Below, in pieces: positions 46,585 through 56,268 of a DNA stretch of 64,000 nucleotides (position 1 is its first letter; each line of letters begins with the position of its first letter). Under the pieces are notes generated by a model. That model ran no database searches, was not told where the DNA came from, and saw only the letters and a program-made list of their open reading frames with translations. Source of the stretch: Flavobacteriales bacterium (GTDB taxonomy: Bacteria; Bacteroidota; Bacteroidia; Flavobacteriales_F; PHOS-HE28); contig JAEUSY010000051.1 of assembly GCA_016788295.1 (NCBI GenBank), positions 83,387 to 147,386 of the forward strand. The letters run 5' to 3'. Made by a program: the position numbers and the translations under genes.

Positions 46585-46625
46585 AACGAAGAACGCCGCG
46601 CTGGTAAGCCGCGGCGTTCTTCGTT
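46585..46625. terminator. bidirectional terminator between kinase operon and hppA
   Basis: Perfect 16-bp arms (AACGAAGAACGCCGCG / CGCGGCGTTCTTCGTT) with a 9-nt loop between two convergent transcripts. A-rich and T-rich stem ends serve both directions. Confidence 0.8.
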
Positions 46626-46639
46626 CGAGAACGATCTGC

Positions 46640-48853
46640 TCAGAACCGATCGCTCACATCCAGCGTGCTGGTGGCCACCACTTCGGTGGATTCCACCTGC
46701 TGCTCCACAGAACCATGGGCAGGCGCTGCTGCATGATCAGCGTTCTCGTTGATGTGCGGCGCGATGATCAATGCCACGATGGAGGTCAGCTTGATGAGGA
46801 TGTTCATCGAGGGGCCCGAGGTGTCCTTGAAGGGATCGCCCACGGTGTCACCTGTAACGGCCGCCTTGTGGGGTTCGCTGCCCTTCTTGTACTCCTTGCC
46901 ATCGATCATCACACCCTTCTCGAAGCTCTTCTTGGCGTTGTCCCATGCGCCACCGGCGTTGTTCTGGAACATGCCCATGAGCACACCGCTCACGGTAATG
47001 CCGGCGAGCAGGCCACCCAACGCCTCGGGACCGGCCACGAACCCAACGACGATAGGCGACAGCAGCGCCAAGGCACCGGGAGCGATCATCTCACGGATGG
47101 ACGCCTGCGTACTGATGGCCACGCACTTCTCGTACTCCGGCTTGCCTTTGCCCTCCATGATGCCCGGGATCTCGCGGAACTGCCGGCGCACCTCCTTCAC
47201 CATGTCCATAGCGGCCTTGCCCACAGCACTGATGGCCAGCGAGCTGAAGAAGAAGGGGATCATGCCGCCCACGAACAACATGGCGAGCACGTCGGCCTTG
47301 TAGATATCGATGCCGGTGATGCCCGACATGCCCACGTAAGCAGCGAAGAGCGCGAGGGCGGTGAGCGCTGCGGAAGCGATGGCGAAGCCTTTGCCCGTGG
47401 CGGCAGTGGTGTTCCCTACGGCATCCAAGTTGTCGGTGCGTTCACGTACCTCCTTGGGCAGACCGCTCATCTCGGCGATGCCACCGGCGTTGTCCGCGAT
47501 GGGACCGAAGGCGTCAATGGCCAGCTGCATGGCCGTTGTGGCCATCATGCCAGCGGCCGCAATGGCCACACCGTACATGCCGGCCAAGGTGAACGAACCC
47601 CAGATGCCCGCTGCGAGGATGATGATGGGGAGCACCGTGCTCTCCATGCCCATGGCCAGACCGCCGATCACGTTGGTGCCGTGGCCCGTGCCGCTCTTCT
47701 GCACGATACTGTCCACCGGGCGACGCCCCATGCTGGTGTAGTACTCGGTCACCAGGCTCATCAGCGTACCAACGACGAGGCCGAGCAGAATGGCCCAGTA
47801 GACGTTCATGCTGGTCACATCCGTGGATTCACCATTGCGGACGAATTGCATCGTCTCGGGCAGCATCCACTGGACCAGGAAGTAGCTGGAGATGGCGACC
47901 AGGACCATGGAGCCCATGTTGCCCTTGTTCAAGGCGGCCATGACGCTGTCCGTGTCCTTGTTGATCTTCACGAAGAAGGTACCCACGATGCTGAAGAGCA
48001 CGCCCAGACCGGCGATCACCATGGGGAGCAGGATCGGGGCCATGCCACCGAAGTTGTCGGCGCTCACGACCTCGCGACCCAACACCATGGTAGCGAGCAT
48101 GGTGGCCACATAGCTACCGAACAGGTCGGCGCCCATACCGGCCACGTCGCCCACGTTGTCGCCCACGTTGTCGGCGATGGTGGCGGGATTGCGGGCATCA
48201 TCCTCGGGGATACCGGCCTCCACCTTACCCACGAGATCGGCACCCACATCGGCCGCCTTGGTGTAGATGCCACCGCCCACACGGGCAAAGAGCGCGATGG
48301 ACTCGGCTCCGAGCGAGAACCCGGCGAGCACTTCGAGGCACTTCATCATCTCCTCGCCATTGGCACCCGCGTCACCCACGTACATCCGCAGGAACACGAT
48401 GAAGAGCGTGCTGAGACCCACCACGGCCAGACCGGCCACACCGAGGCCCATCACTGTACCGCCGGTGAAGCTGACCTTAAGGCCCTGGGCCAGGCTGGTA
48501 CGTGCGGCCTGCGTGGTGCGCACGTTGGCCTTGGTGGCGATGCTCATGCCGATCCAACCGGCGAAAGCGCTGAAGAATGCACCGATGAGGAAGGCGATGG
48601 CAATGACCCAGTCGCTATGCGCAACGAGCGTACCGCTCCAGGCCAGCAACACGGCAGCGATAACAGCGAACACGCCGAGCACTTTCCACTCGGCCTTCAG
48701 GAAGGCGCTTGCGCCGCGGGCGATAAAGCCGGCCAGTTCCTGCATGTTGGCATCGCCAGCATCCTGTTTGTTCACCCACATGGCCTTGGCCACCATCACC
48801 AACAGGCCCACAAGGCCCATCAGGGGGATGTAGTACATCAGTTCACTTCCCAT
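46640..48853 (-). CDS. hppA: membrane-bound ion-pumping pyrophosphatase
   Basis: 737-aa polytopic enzyme (about 16 TM) that couples pyrophosphate hydrolysis to H+ or Na+ transport. Catalytic signatures: [40 protein letters not shown] and [18 protein letters not shown]. The Ala in GNTTAA, where K+-independent enzymes have Lys, suggests the K+-dependent type. Ion specificity cannot be decided by eye. The N-terminal ATG at 48853 is followed by a second in-frame ATG at 48838. Confidence 0.97.
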   Translation of the reverse strand: MGSELMYYIPLMGLVGLLVMVAKAMWVNKQDAGDANMQELAGFIARGASAFLKAEWKVLGVFAVIAAVLLAWSGTLVAHSDWVIAIAFLIGAFFSAFAGWIGMSIATKANVRTTQAARTSLAQGLKVSFTGGTVMGLGVAGLAVVGLSTLFIVFLRMYVGDAGANGEEMMKCLEVLAGFSLGAESIALFARVGGGIYTKAADVGADLVGKVEAGIPEDDARNPATIADNVGDNVGDVAGMGADLFGSYVATMLATMVLGREVVSADNFGGMAPILLPMVIAGLGVLFSIVGTFFVKINKDTDSVMAALNKGNMGSMVLVAISSYFLVQWMLPETMQFVRNGESTDVTSMNVYWAILLGLVVGTLMSLVTEYYTSMGRRPVDSIVQKSGTGHGTNVIGGLAMGMESTVLPIIILAAGIWGSFTLAGMYGVAIAAAGMMATTAMQLAIDAFGPIADNAGGIAEMSGLPKEVRERTDNLDAVGNTTAATGKGFAIASAALTALALFAAYVGMSGITGIDIYKADVLAMLFVGGMIPFFFSSLAISAVGKAAMDMVKEVRRQFREIPGIMEGKGKPEYEKCVAISTQASIREMIAPGALALLSPIVVGFVAGPEALGGLLAGITVSGVLMGMFQNNAGGAWDNAKKSFEKGVMIDGKEYKKGSEPHKAAVTGDTVGDPFKDTSGPSMNILIKLTSIVALIIAPHINENADHAAAPAHGSVEQQVESTEVVATSTLDVSDRF

Positions 48854-48926
48854 ATCAGTTCGATCTTTCGTTCGTTAACGTCCTGTTTTTCAGCGAAAAA
48901 ACAATGCCCATTGCATTGCAGGGGCG

Positions 48927-48934
48927 CAAAAATA
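48927..48934 (-). promoter_or_regulatory. -7 box TATTTTTG of hppA
   Basis: Minus-strand TATTTTTG, 73 nt before the hppA ATG; exact TAnnTTTG. Confidence 0.5.
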
Positions 48935-48994
48935 GGCGAATGGGTGAAAGTGCGTGTATCCAGCCCCGTTATCCGTGCAAGTTCGCCTCCACGT

Positions 48995-49801
48995 TCAAGG
49001 CTGAACAACACCCAGCACATGGGTGAAGCCCAGATCGCCGCGCCCCAACAGGAAGTCAACACTATCGCGACCCGAAAGCGCCTCCCGGTCCTTGCCGCGC
49101 AACTGGATGCGGAAGGTGGATGAGGCCTGGCCGGGGTGGAACACATGCACATACCTGGAGCCCGACCTGTCCCTGGCACCGTCCTCCAATGCACAACGCA
49201 CCACCGTTATGTGAGCTTGGGCGCTTGAGCGATCGATCCACGCAGTGCCCAACAGGACAAGGACCACCACGCTGAAGAACAGACCCAGCACAGCACCACC
49301 ACGCGCCTCCGAATTGCGCTGGTAATAACCGGGCACCATGCACTTGATCAACCACAGCACAAAGGCTGCGACAAGCACACCCACCCCTCCCATCAGCAAC
49401 ACGAACCGACCCTCTTCAACCATGTTCTCCACATTGCTGCTAAAGGGCACCATAACAGCCATGGTAACGAAGAGCACCGCGTAGGAGGCTCTTTGCACGA
49501 AACGCTCCGAACCTTCCTGGAACTCGAGCGGTGTGGTGTCCTCGGGGCCGTGGCGGTATCTGTAGTGTGCGTTCACCAGCACCGAGATCGCGCCCAAGTT
49601 GGCCAGTATCAACCATGCACCGATAAGCAATAACGGCAAGCCCCACCACTTGGATGGCAAGGGCAGCACGGCCATCAAGGCAAGCACACCCACACCGGCA
49701 AGCACACGCAGGCCGAAATGCACGTACAGTTTACGGAAGCCTCGTTCGGCAGTAACTGGATCGAGCGCAGGTCCGTGCTTCTCGCGCTCCTGCTCCAGCA
49801 T
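48995..49801 (-). CDS. hypothetical multi-pass membrane protein
   Basis: 268 aa. Four hydrophobic segments (for example VLAGVGVLALMAVLPL, WGLPLLLIGAWLILANLGAI, FVLLMGGVGVLVAAFVLWLI and AVLGLFFSVVVLVLLGTAWI) precede a soluble C-terminal part of about 75 residues with VVRCALEDGARDRSGSRYVH. No known domain recognised. It begins 5 nt after the pdhB stop, so the two are co-transcribed. Confidence 0.8.
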   Translation of the reverse strand: MLEQEREKHGPALDPVTAERGFRKLYVHFGLRVLAGVGVLALMAVLPLPSKWWGLPLLLIGAWLILANLGAISVLVNAHYRYRHGPEDTTPLEFQEGSERFVQRASYAVLFVTMAVMVPFSSNVENMVEEGRFVLLMGGVGVLVAAFVLWLIKCMVPGYYQRNSEARGGAVLGLFFSVVVLVLLGTAWIDRSSAQAHITVVRCALEDGARDRSGSRYVHVFHPGQASSTFRIQLRGKDREALSGRDSVDFLLGRGDLGFTHVLGVVQP

Positions 49802-49806
49802 CGCTC

Positions 49807-50790
49807 TTACTTCACCAGATACATCACCTCCTTTACGGCACGCACCACGCGGGGCACGCTTGGCAGCGCAGCGTCGATGAGCGTGGGGGTGAATGGCAAC
49901 GGCGTGTCGGCCTGGTTGATGCGCAGCACAGGGGCGTCCAGGAAGTCGAAGGCGTCCTTCTGCACGCGGTAGGCCACTTCGCTGCTGATGCTGGCCACTG
50001 GCCAGTTCTCATCAACCACCACAAGTCGGTTGGTCTTGCGCACGCTGTTGAGGATGGTGGCGTGATCAAGCGGGCGAATGGTGCGCAGGTCGACCACCTC
50101 GGCATCAATGCCTTCCTTGGCCAGTTCCTCGGCGGCTGCCAGGGCCACTTTCATCATCTTGCCGAAACTGACAATGGTGACATCCTTGCCTTCGCGCTTG
50201 ATATCGGCCTTGCCAATGGGCAGCAGGTACTCGCCATCGGGGATCTCGCCCTTGTCGCCGTACATACGTTCGCTTTCCATGAAGAGCACCGGATCATTGT
50301 CGCGGATGGCGGCCTTCAGGAGACCCTTTGCATCGTAGGGGTTGCTCGGAGTGATGACCTTGAGGCCAGGGATATTGGCGTACATGGCCTCGAAGCTCTG
50401 GCTGTGCGTGGCAGCGAGCTGGCCTGCGCTGCCATTGCCCCCGCGGAACACGATGGGCACGTGGAACTGACCACCGCTCATCTGCAGCATTTTGGCCGCA
50501 TGATTGATGATCTGGTCGGCCGCGAGGATGGCGAAGTTCCAGGTCATGTACTCCACGATGGGACGCAGGCCGTTCATGGCCGCACCCACACCAATGGCAC
50601 TGAAGCCCAGCTCGGCAATGGGCGTATCGATCACGCGCTTCGCACCGAACTCCGCCAGCATGCCCTTGCTCACCTTGTAGGCCCCATCGTACTCGGCCAC
50701 TTCCTCGCCCATGAGGAACACGTTGGGGTCGCGGCGCATCTCTTCGCTCATGGCCTCGCAAAGGGCCTCACGGAACTGCACAGTACGCAT
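49807..50790 (-). CDS. pdhB: pyruvate dehydrogenase E1 component subunit beta
   Basis: 327-aa beta subunit of the thiamine-diphosphate E1 enzyme that makes acetyl groups for acetyl-CoA. The start at 50790 (MRTVQFREALCEAMSEEMRR) is the family N-terminus. Features: FLMGEEVAEYDGAYKVSKG, DTPIAELGFSAIGVGAAMNG, the ThDP-contact region VPIVFRGGNGSAGQLAATHS and the C-terminal transketolase domain with VDLRTIRPLDHATILNSVRK. No E1 alpha or E2 gene is nearby, so the complex is encoded at several loci. Confidence 0.96.
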   Translation of the reverse strand: MRTVQFREALCEAMSEEMRRDPNVFLMGEEVAEYDGAYKVSKGMLAEFGAKRVIDTPIAELGFSAIGVGAAMNGLRPIVEYMTWNFAILAADQIINHAAKMLQMSGGQFHVPIVFRGGNGSAGQLAATHSQSFEAMYANIPGLKVITPSNPYDAKGLLKAAIRDNDPVLFMESERMYGDKGEIPDGEYLLPIGKADIKREGKDVTIVSFGKMMKVALAAAEELAKEGIDAEVVDLRTIRPLDHATILNSVRKTNRLVVVDENWPVASISSEVAYRVQKDAFDFLDAPVLRINQADTPLPFTPTLIDAALPSVPRVVRAVKEVMYLVK

Positions 50791-50814
50791 GATCGGTCTT
50801 TTCTGAATGGGGGC

Positions 50815-50822
50815 CAAAGGTA
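50815..50822 (-). promoter_or_regulatory. -7 box TACCTTTG of pdhB
   Basis: Minus-strand TACCTTTG, 24 nt before the pdhB ATG; exact consensus. Confidence 0.55.
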
Positions 50823-50878
50823 GCGGGCGCGATCGGATGCCCTGCGCCACTGGAAAGCCCATGGTCCGTCCTATCCGT

Positions 50879-52246
50879 TCAAGGCCTTAGGAACCGCACC
50901 GTATGCTGAATACCATCAACGTTCAGCACCACCAAATGCGCACCCGTGTTCAGCGAGGCCATTGGCCAGGACGCTCGGCTACCGGCCGGGAACCGCGATC
51001 GCAGGACATTGCGCCCCAAGGCATCGAGCACCACGGCATCAACAGGGGTACCGACCTCCGTAAGGTCCAGCACCAAGGCATCGGCCCGCTCATCATACCA
51101 GGCCTGCAGGCTGGGACTGGCGGCCTCATCGATACCCACCGTGGTAACGGCCAGGCAGATGGAGGTATCGGCACAACCCGATTGCTGCACGATCACCGCA
51201 TAATTGCCGTTCGCGGTGGCAGCGTAGGTCTGTTGCACGGCACCTGGAATGATCGCATAGCCGTTGTCACAGTTCACCCATTGCCAACTTGCCCCGTTCG
51301 CTTGCGAGATCAGGGTGAAGTTGTTCTGCGCCACGCCCACGTTCACCGGGGTCACTGAAAGGTTGAGCATCACCACCGAATCGCAACCACCCGCCGTGGG
51401 GAACGCTTCGGAATAGATGCCCGGCGCGGTGAGCACTTGGCTGCCCAGCGTGTAGGACTGTCCGGAACAGATGGTGATGGCATTCGTGCCCAGCACCGGA
51501 GCGCCAGCCACCCAATTGCTGGATGTACCCGTGAGCGCCATGCCCGAGGCCACGCCGTTCTGGTGACCGGTGGCATCGATCACGTTGGTGAGGCCGGTGT
51601 TCGTGCCTTCGGTAATGCCTTGGTCCAAGCGGTAGTACAGCTTCAGGTCAGTATCCGCAGGATCGGCGTTGTAGTTCATGATGCAGGCCACCTCGGCAGC
51701 GGTCAACCCCCGTGACCACAGGGTCACCTCATCCACCTTGCCGTCGAGGAAGATCTCCGTGGAACCGGGGATGGGCATATTGCCGATGCGGAACATCCCC
51801 GTGGTGGTGGTGATGAGCCCGTTCGCCGGGATGGAGCCCACGGCCACCCCATTGTGGTACATGGAAAGCTGGCTTCCATCGTAGGTCAGCGCAACATGCT
51901 GCCAGGTATTCAAGGTCAATAGCCCCACCGAATCCAACGTAAAGACCGTATTGGCACTGTTCCTGAGGCGACCTTCCATGGTGGTGCCATAGGTCTGGAG
52001 CAGATAGAAATCGCATGTCACATTATCCCTGAACCCGGCAAAGGCCTCCATGTTGGGCCAATTGGCGTTCTGGGTGGGGTATACCCAGCAGGTCATGCTG
52101 AAACCCGTCGCGTTGGCGATCTGTGCCGAGGCATTGGCCACGGTCACCTCATCGTTCACACCGTCGAAGTCCAGGGCGTTCTGTATCTGGGCAGAGGCCG
52201 TTAGGCACAAGGCGGAAAGGCAGAGCAGGGTAAACTTCCGGATCAT
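50879..52246 (-). CDS. secreted LamG-domain protein with type IX sorting tail
   Basis: 455 aa. Signal peptide MIRKFTLLCLSALCLTASAQ. A LamG/concanavalin-like domain occupies about 20-215 (QNALDFDGVNDEVTVANASA, GFSMTCWVYPTQNANWPNME, NTWQHVALTYDGSQLSMYHN, LDGKVDEVTLWSRGLTAAEV). Bacteroidota-style Ig-like modules with ICSGQSYTLGSQVLTAPGIY follow. The last 80 residues (LGRNVLRSRFPAGSRASWPM ending VRFLRP) have the shape of a type A T9SS C-terminal signal. It should be exported through the Sec and type IX pathways and be extracellular or surface-attached. Ligand unknown. Confidence 0.88.
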   Translation of the reverse strand: MIRKFTLLCLSALCLTASAQIQNALDFDGVNDEVTVANASAQIANATGFSMTCWVYPTQNANWPNMEAFAGFRDNVTCDFYLLQTYGTTMEGRLRNSANTVFTLDSVGLLTLNTWQHVALTYDGSQLSMYHNGVAVGSIPANGLITTTTGMFRIGNMPIPGSTEIFLDGKVDEVTLWSRGLTAAEVACIMNYNADPADTDLKLYYRLDQGITEGTNTGLTNVIDATGHQNGVASGMALTGTSSNWVAGAPVLGTNAITICSGQSYTLGSQVLTAPGIYSEAFPTAGGCDSVVMLNLSVTPVNVGVAQNNFTLISQANGASWQWVNCDNGYAIIPGAVQQTYAATANGNYAVIVQQSGCADTSICLAVTTVGIDEAASPSLQAWYDERADALVLDLTEVGTPVDAVVLDALGRNVLRSRFPAGSRASWPMASLNTGAHLVVLNVDGIQHTVRFLRP

Positions 52247-52266
52247 GGGTTCTGGTTTGAAGGAGG

Positions 52267-52274
52267 TGAAGCTA
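52267..52274 (-). promoter_or_regulatory. -7 box TAGCTTCA of the LamG gene
   Basis: Minus-strand TAGCTTCA, 20 nt before the ATG at 52246. Confidence 0.4.
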
Positions 52275-52334
52275 AGCACTGCCGCACAACACCCTCGCCT
52301 GTACTGCGACCAATGCCTGTTGGCATGCCGTCCG

Positions 52335-52342
52335 TAAGTTTG
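52335..52342 (+). promoter_or_regulatory. -7 box TAAGTTTG of etfB-etfA
   Basis: Exact TAnnTTTG, 43 nt before the etfB ATG. Confidence 0.55.
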
Positions 52343-52385
52343 CGCCCCCAAGAACAACGCTGCGGCGTACAACGTTCCTTCCGCA

Positions 52386-53129
52386 ATGAAGATCCTCGTC
52401 CTTTTGAGCCAGGTGCCCGACACCACCTCGCGCATCGCTTTCACGAACAACAACACCCAGTACGATGCTTCCGGCGTCACCTTCATTGTGAACCCCTACG
52501 ATGAATGGTACGCCTTGGTGCGTGCGCTTGAACTGAAGGAGGCCGCTGGAACGGGCACCGTCACCACCATTACCGTGGGTGGCGCCGATACCGAAGCCAC
52601 CATCCGCAAAGGCCTGGCCATTGGTGCCGACGAGGCCGTGCGCGTGGATGCCCAGCCCACGGATGCCATGCAGGTGGCCGAGCAGGTCGCTGCTTACGCC
52701 AAGGACAAAGGCTTCGACCTGGTGCTGGCCGGCAAGGAGACCATTGACCACAACGGTGGACAGGTAGGCGCCATGGTGGCTGAACTGCTCGACCTGCCAT
52801 ACGTGCCCCTGGCCAGCAAACTGGACATTGCAGGCACCACCGCCACCGTTGAACGCGATGTGCCCGGCGGCGTGGAAGTGCTGGAAGTCTCGCTGCCCCT
52901 GGCCATCGGCGCCAGCAAGGGCATGGCCGAACAGCGCATCCCCAACATGCGCGGCATCATGGCCGCACGCACCAAGCCCCTTACCGTGGTGCCCGCCGCT
53001 GCGGTATCCGAGGTGGCCCGCACCGTGCAGTTCGAATTACCACCCGGCAAGGGCGCGGTGAAGATGATCCCCGCCGAAGACGCCGGGAAATTGATCGAGC
53101 TGTTGCACACTGAAGCCAAGGTCATTTAG
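52386..53129 (+). CDS. etfB: electron transfer flavoprotein subunit beta
   Basis: 247-aa AMP-binding subunit of ETF, which carries electrons from acyl-CoA and other dehydrogenases to the quinone pool. MKILVLLSQVPDTTSRIAFT, VNPYDEWYALVRALELKEAA, VLAGKETIDHNGGQVGAMVA and LPLAIGASKGMAEQRIPNMR match the family. It is followed by etfA. Confidence 0.97.
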   Translation: MKILVLLSQVPDTTSRIAFTNNNTQYDASGVTFIVNPYDEWYALVRALELKEAAGTGTVTTITVGGADTEATIRKGLAIGADEAVRVDAQPTDAMQVAEQVAAYAKDKGFDLVLAGKETIDHNGGQVGAMVAELLDLPYVPLASKLDIAGTTATVERDVPGGVEVLEVSLPLAIGASKGMAEQRIPNMRGIMAARTKPLTVVPAAAVSEVARTVQFELPPGKGAVKMIPAEDAGKLIELLHTEAKVI

Positions 53130-53137
53130 ATCCACCA

Positions 53138-53165
53138 GTAGCATCGACCCTTTGGGTCGACCTAC
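53138..53165. repeat. REP-like hairpin between etfB and etfA
   Basis: TCGACCC, TTT, GGGTCGA (53144-53160) with outer GTAG / CTAC. A compact, isolated palindrome of the kind found as bacterial interspersed repeats. In the etf transcript it would form a stem-loop. Confidence 0.5.
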
Positions 53166-53219
53166 ACAGATACAGAACAGACCCTTCGGCCCACCACGGC
53201 CCTACAAGTTCCGACCTAC

Positions 53220-54158
53220 ATGAGCACCATCGTATTCATCGACACACGCGGCGACAAGCTCCCCAAGGCCGCCCAAGAGGCCGTTACCTATGCCAGCCAA
53301 CTGGCCGGCGGACCCGTTACCGCAGTGACCTTCGGCAACGCAAGTAACCTGGAAAGCCTGGGCGCACAAGGCGCCTCGAAAGTGATCGTGGCCCGCGGTG
53401 TGAGCACCGTGGATGGCCAGCAGCTGACCAAGTTGGTGGCCGATGTGGCCGCCCAACTGAACGCCACCACCATTGTTTGCGTGCATGATGCAACGGGCAA
53501 GGCCGTGGCTCCCCGCTTGGCGGCGCGCCTCAAGGCAGGCCATGTGGCAGCGGCTCTCGGTCTTCCGGTGGACAGCCGGTTCAAGCGCAACGTGTTCAGC
53601 GGCAAGGCGCAGGCCTGGGTGGAAGTGACCAGCCCCGTGAAAGTGATCAGTTTGATGCCGAACTCGGTGGCCATTGCCAATGGCGGCGGCACCGCAACGG
53701 TGGAAGACTATGCCGGAGACCTCGGCCCGGCACGTATTGCCGTGAAGGAGGTCCGCAAGGCGGGTACCGGCATCCCCCTCCCTGAGGCCGAACTGGTGGT
53801 GAGCGCCGGACGTGGCATGAAAGGACCCGAGCATTGGGCACCCGTGGAGGAACTGGCCACCTTGCTGGGAGCCGCTACCGCGTGCAGTCGTCCCGTCGCA
53901 GATATGCACTGGCGTCCGCACCACGAGCATGTGGGACAGACCGGCGTGGCCATCCGCCCCAACCTGTACATCGCCATTGGTATCAGTGGCGCCATTCAGC
54001 ACCTGGCCGGTGTGAACCAGAGCAAGGTGATCTGCGTGATCAACAAGGACCCCGAGGCCCCCTTCTTCAAAGCTGCGGACTACGGCATCGTGGGCGACGC
54101 CTTCGAGGTACTGCCCAAACTGATCGAAGCAGCAAAGAAGCTCAACGCCGAGCGCTGA
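53220..54158 (+). CDS. etfA: electron transfer flavoprotein subunit alpha
   Basis: 312-aa FAD-binding subunit of ETF. It shows the C-terminal FAD domain with VSAGRGMKGPEHWAPVEELA, HEHVGQTGVAIRPNLYIAIG, ISGAIQHLAGVNQSKVICVI and DPEAPFFKAADYGIVGDAFE. It lies 90 nt after etfB and ends in a hairpin. Confidence 0.97.
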   Translation: MSTIVFIDTRGDKLPKAAQEAVTYASQLAGGPVTAVTFGNASNLESLGAQGASKVIVARGVSTVDGQQLTKLVADVAAQLNATTIVCVHDATGKAVAPRLAARLKAGHVAAALGLPVDSRFKRNVFSGKAQAWVEVTSPVKVISLMPNSVAIANGGGTATVEDYAGDLGPARIAVKEVRKAGTGIPLPEAELVVSAGRGMKGPEHWAPVEELATLLGAATACSRPVADMHWRPHHEHVGQTGVAIRPNLYIAIGISGAIQHLAGVNQSKVICVINKDPEAPFFKAADYGIVGDAFEVLPKLIEAAKKLNAER

Positions 54159-54177
54159 TAGGAAATAGCACGTTTGC

Positions 54178-54210
54178 GAACGCCCCGTTCCATTCCGGAT
54201 CGGGGCGTTC
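54178..54210 (+). terminator. hairpin after etfA
   Basis: GAACGCCCCG / CGGGGCGTTC 10-bp stem with a 13-nt loop, 19 nt after the etfA stop and immediately before the next gene's promoter box. Confidence 0.5.
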
Positions 54211-54213
54211 GCC

Positions 54214-54221
54214 TATCTTCA
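54214..54221 (+). promoter_or_regulatory. -7 box TATCTTCA of the bifunctional nuclease gene
   Basis: TATCTTCA, 19 nt before the ATG at 54241. Confidence 0.4.
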
Positions 54222-54240
54222 CGGCCCGTTCGCGAACTGC

Positions 54241-54822
54241 ATGGAGAAGGTCGAGCTGCGCTTCCTGAGGATCACGTACAGCCATACCCATGCGGGGGCC
54301 TATGCCCTCATTCTCTCCGAGGTGCATGGCGATCGCCGGCTTCCCATCATCATCGGCGGCGTTGAGGCACAGGCCATCGCCATCCAGGTGGAGAACATCA
54401 AACCTGCCCGGCCGCTCACGCACGACCTGTTCAAGCATGTGAGCGACACCTTGGGGTTCACCCTGAAGGAGGTCATCATCAACGACCTGGTGGAAGGCAT
54501 CTTCCACGCCAAGCTGGTGGTAGAGCAGAACGGCCTTGAAGTGGAGATCGACGCCCGCAGCAGCGATGCCATTGCGCTGGCCCTGCGCTTCGCCTGTCCC
54601 ATTTATACCTATGAGTTCATCCTGGGCGCCGCCGGACTGAAGGTGGAGGAAAGCGAGGAGGAACCCACCGAGGCCGAACAGAAAGGCAAGGTGGAAAAGA
54701 AGTCGGGCGCGGCCACCATCGAAGAGCTGCGCTCCATGCTCGAAGAGGCCTTGGACAACGAGGACTACGAACGCGCCTCGAAGCTGCGCGACGAGATCAA
54801 GCGGCGCGAAGGCACCAACTAA
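54241..54822 (+). CDS. bifunctional nuclease (DUF151/BFN) with C-terminal UVR motif
   Basis: 193 aa. The N-terminal DUF151 domain (about 1-135) has SEVHGDRRLPIIIGGVEAQA, IKPARPLTHDLFKHVSDTLG and IDARSSDAIALALRF, matching bacterial bifunctional nucleases reported to cut both DNA and RNA. An acidic linker precedes a C-terminal UVR motif (EEALDNEDYERASKLRDEIK) of the kind found in UvrB/UvrC and related proteins. A role in DNA or RNA processing is inferred from the family only. Confidence 0.93.
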   Translation: MEKVELRFLRITYSHTHAGAYALILSEVHGDRRLPIIIGGVEAQAIAIQVENIKPARPLTHDLFKHVSDTLGFTLKEVIINDLVEGIFHAKLVVEQNGLEVEIDARSSDAIALALRFACPIYTYEFILGAAGLKVEESEEEPTEAEQKGKVEKKSGAATIEELRSMLEEALDNEDYERASKLRDEIKRREGTN

Positions 54823-54888
54823 GCGGTGCCTCCTGTTGTGCGGGTCACTGGCAAACAGCAACTTCGCCATCCTCATCCCCCGAACCTG

Positions 54889-56268
54889 ATGCGAGCGTAT
54901 TCCCGTGCGGCCCTGCTGCTGCCCACCCTGCTACCACTCGAAGCACTGGCCCAAGGCACACCGGCACCGCTCACCGGCGCCTCGCTCGATAGTGTCCTGC
55001 GCGGTGTGTTGGGCATGGCGACGATCGTTGGCATCGCTTGGTTGTTCAGCGCCAAGCGCCGGCAGGTCGATTGGAAAGTGGTGGGCATCGGCCTCGCCTT
55101 CCAATTGGTCATGGCCCTGCTTATCCTGTACGTACCTCCGGTGCAGGTCGCGTTCGAATTCGTGGGGAAGCTGTTCGTTAAAGTACTCGACTTCACCCGC
55201 ATCGGCAGCGAGTTCCTCTTCCGCGATCTGATGAACGTGAAGAGCATGGGCTTCATCTTCGCCCTGCAGATCCTTCCCACCATCATCTTCTTCAGCGCGC
55301 TCACCAGCGTGCTCTTCTACCTCGGCATCATCCAGAAAGTGGTGTACGCGCTGGCCTGGGCCCTCAACAAGACCATGAAGCTCAGCGGTGCCGAAAGCCT
55401 CAGCACGGCAGGCAACATCTTCCTGGGGCAGACCGAGGCCCCGCTGATGGTGAAGGCTTACCTGGACAAGATGAACCGCTCGGAGATCTTCCTGGTGATG
55501 ACCGCCGGCATGGCCACCGTGGCAGGTGGAGTGCTCGCGGCCTACGTGGGCTTCCTGGGTGGCGATGATCCGGCCATGCGGCTCTTCTTCGCCAAACACC
55601 TGCTCACGGCCAGTGTGATGGCCGCACCCGGCGCCGTGGTGGTGGCCAAGATCCTGTTCCCCCAGACCGAACCGGTTGAGCAGAAGATGGAGGTCAGCAT
55701 GGAACAGGTGGGCAGCAACTTCCTGGATGCCATGAGCAATGGTACCACCGAAGGCCTGAAGCTCGCGGCGAACGTGGGCGCCATGTTGCTGGTGTTCTTC
55801 GCCTTCATCGCCATGTTCAACTACGCCTTCCTGAAGCTCGGCGATGTCATAGGCGTCAATGCGTGGGTGGCCACGGTGTCCCATGGCCGCTTCTCGGGCC
55901 TTTCACTTGAATTCATCCTCGGCTACCTCTTCGCCCCGGTCATGTGGCTCATCGGCGTGGCCAGTCAGGACATCACCCTTACCGGACAGCTCGTGGGGCA
56001 AAAGATCATCGCCAGCGAGTTCGTGGGCTACGAAAGCCTTTCGCGGATGAAGAGCGAAGGGGTGTTCACCTTCCAACGGAGCATTGTGATGGCCACCTAC
56101 ATGCTCTGCGGCTTCGCCAACTTCGCCAGCATCGGGATCCAGATCGGTGGCATCGGCTCGCTGGCTCCAAGCAAACGGCAATGGCTCAGCGAATTCGGTT
56201 TCCGCGCGCTGTTGGGTGGCACGCTGGCATCCCTGCTGAGCGCCACCATCGTGGGCATGTTGGTCTAA
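54889..56268 (+). CDS. CNT-family nucleoside transporter (NupC-like)
   Basis: Concentrative nucleoside transporter, 459 aa from MRAYSRAALLLPTLLPLEAL (the start at 54889 gives a signal-like N-terminus). Family signatures are GAESLSTAGNIFLGQTEAPL, MTAGMATVAGGVLAAYVGFL and CGFANFASIGIQIGGIGSL. It imports nucleosides with H+ or Na+. In this window it may feed the two deoxynucleoside kinases. Confidence 0.94.
   Translation: MRAYSRAALLLPTLLPLEALAQGTPAPLTGASLDSVLRGVLGMATIVGIAWLFSAKRRQVDWKVVGIGLAFQLVMALLILYVPPVQVAFEFVGKLFVKVLDFTRIGSEFLFRDLMNVKSMGFIFALQILPTIIFFSALTSVLFYLGIIQKVVYALAWALNKTMKLSGAESLSTAGNIFLGQTEAPLMVKAYLDKMNRSEIFLVMTAGMATVAGGVLAAYVGFLGGDDPAMRLFFAKHLLTASVMAAPGAVVVAKILFPQTEPVEQKMEVSMEQVGSNFLDAMSNGTTEGLKLAANVGAMLLVFFAFIAMFNYAFLKLGDVIGVNAWVATVSHGRFSGLSLEFILGYLFAPVMWLIGVASQDITLTGQLVGQKIIASEFVGYESLSRMKSEGVFTFQRSIVMATYMLCGFANFASIGIQIGGIGSLAPSKRQWLSEFGFRALLGGTLASLLSATIVGMLV

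Noticed and set aside
46553..49123. 856-codon plus-strand frame opposite hppA
   Set aside because: Antisense shadow of the pyrophosphatase; His/Gly-rich with no signal peptide or motif.
52258..52268. CACCTCCTT, identical to the 16S anti-Shine-Dalgarno tail, in the LamG 5' region
   Set aside because: Nine bases can occur by chance, and its position shows no pairing role; on the other strand AAGGAGGTG precedes no start codon.
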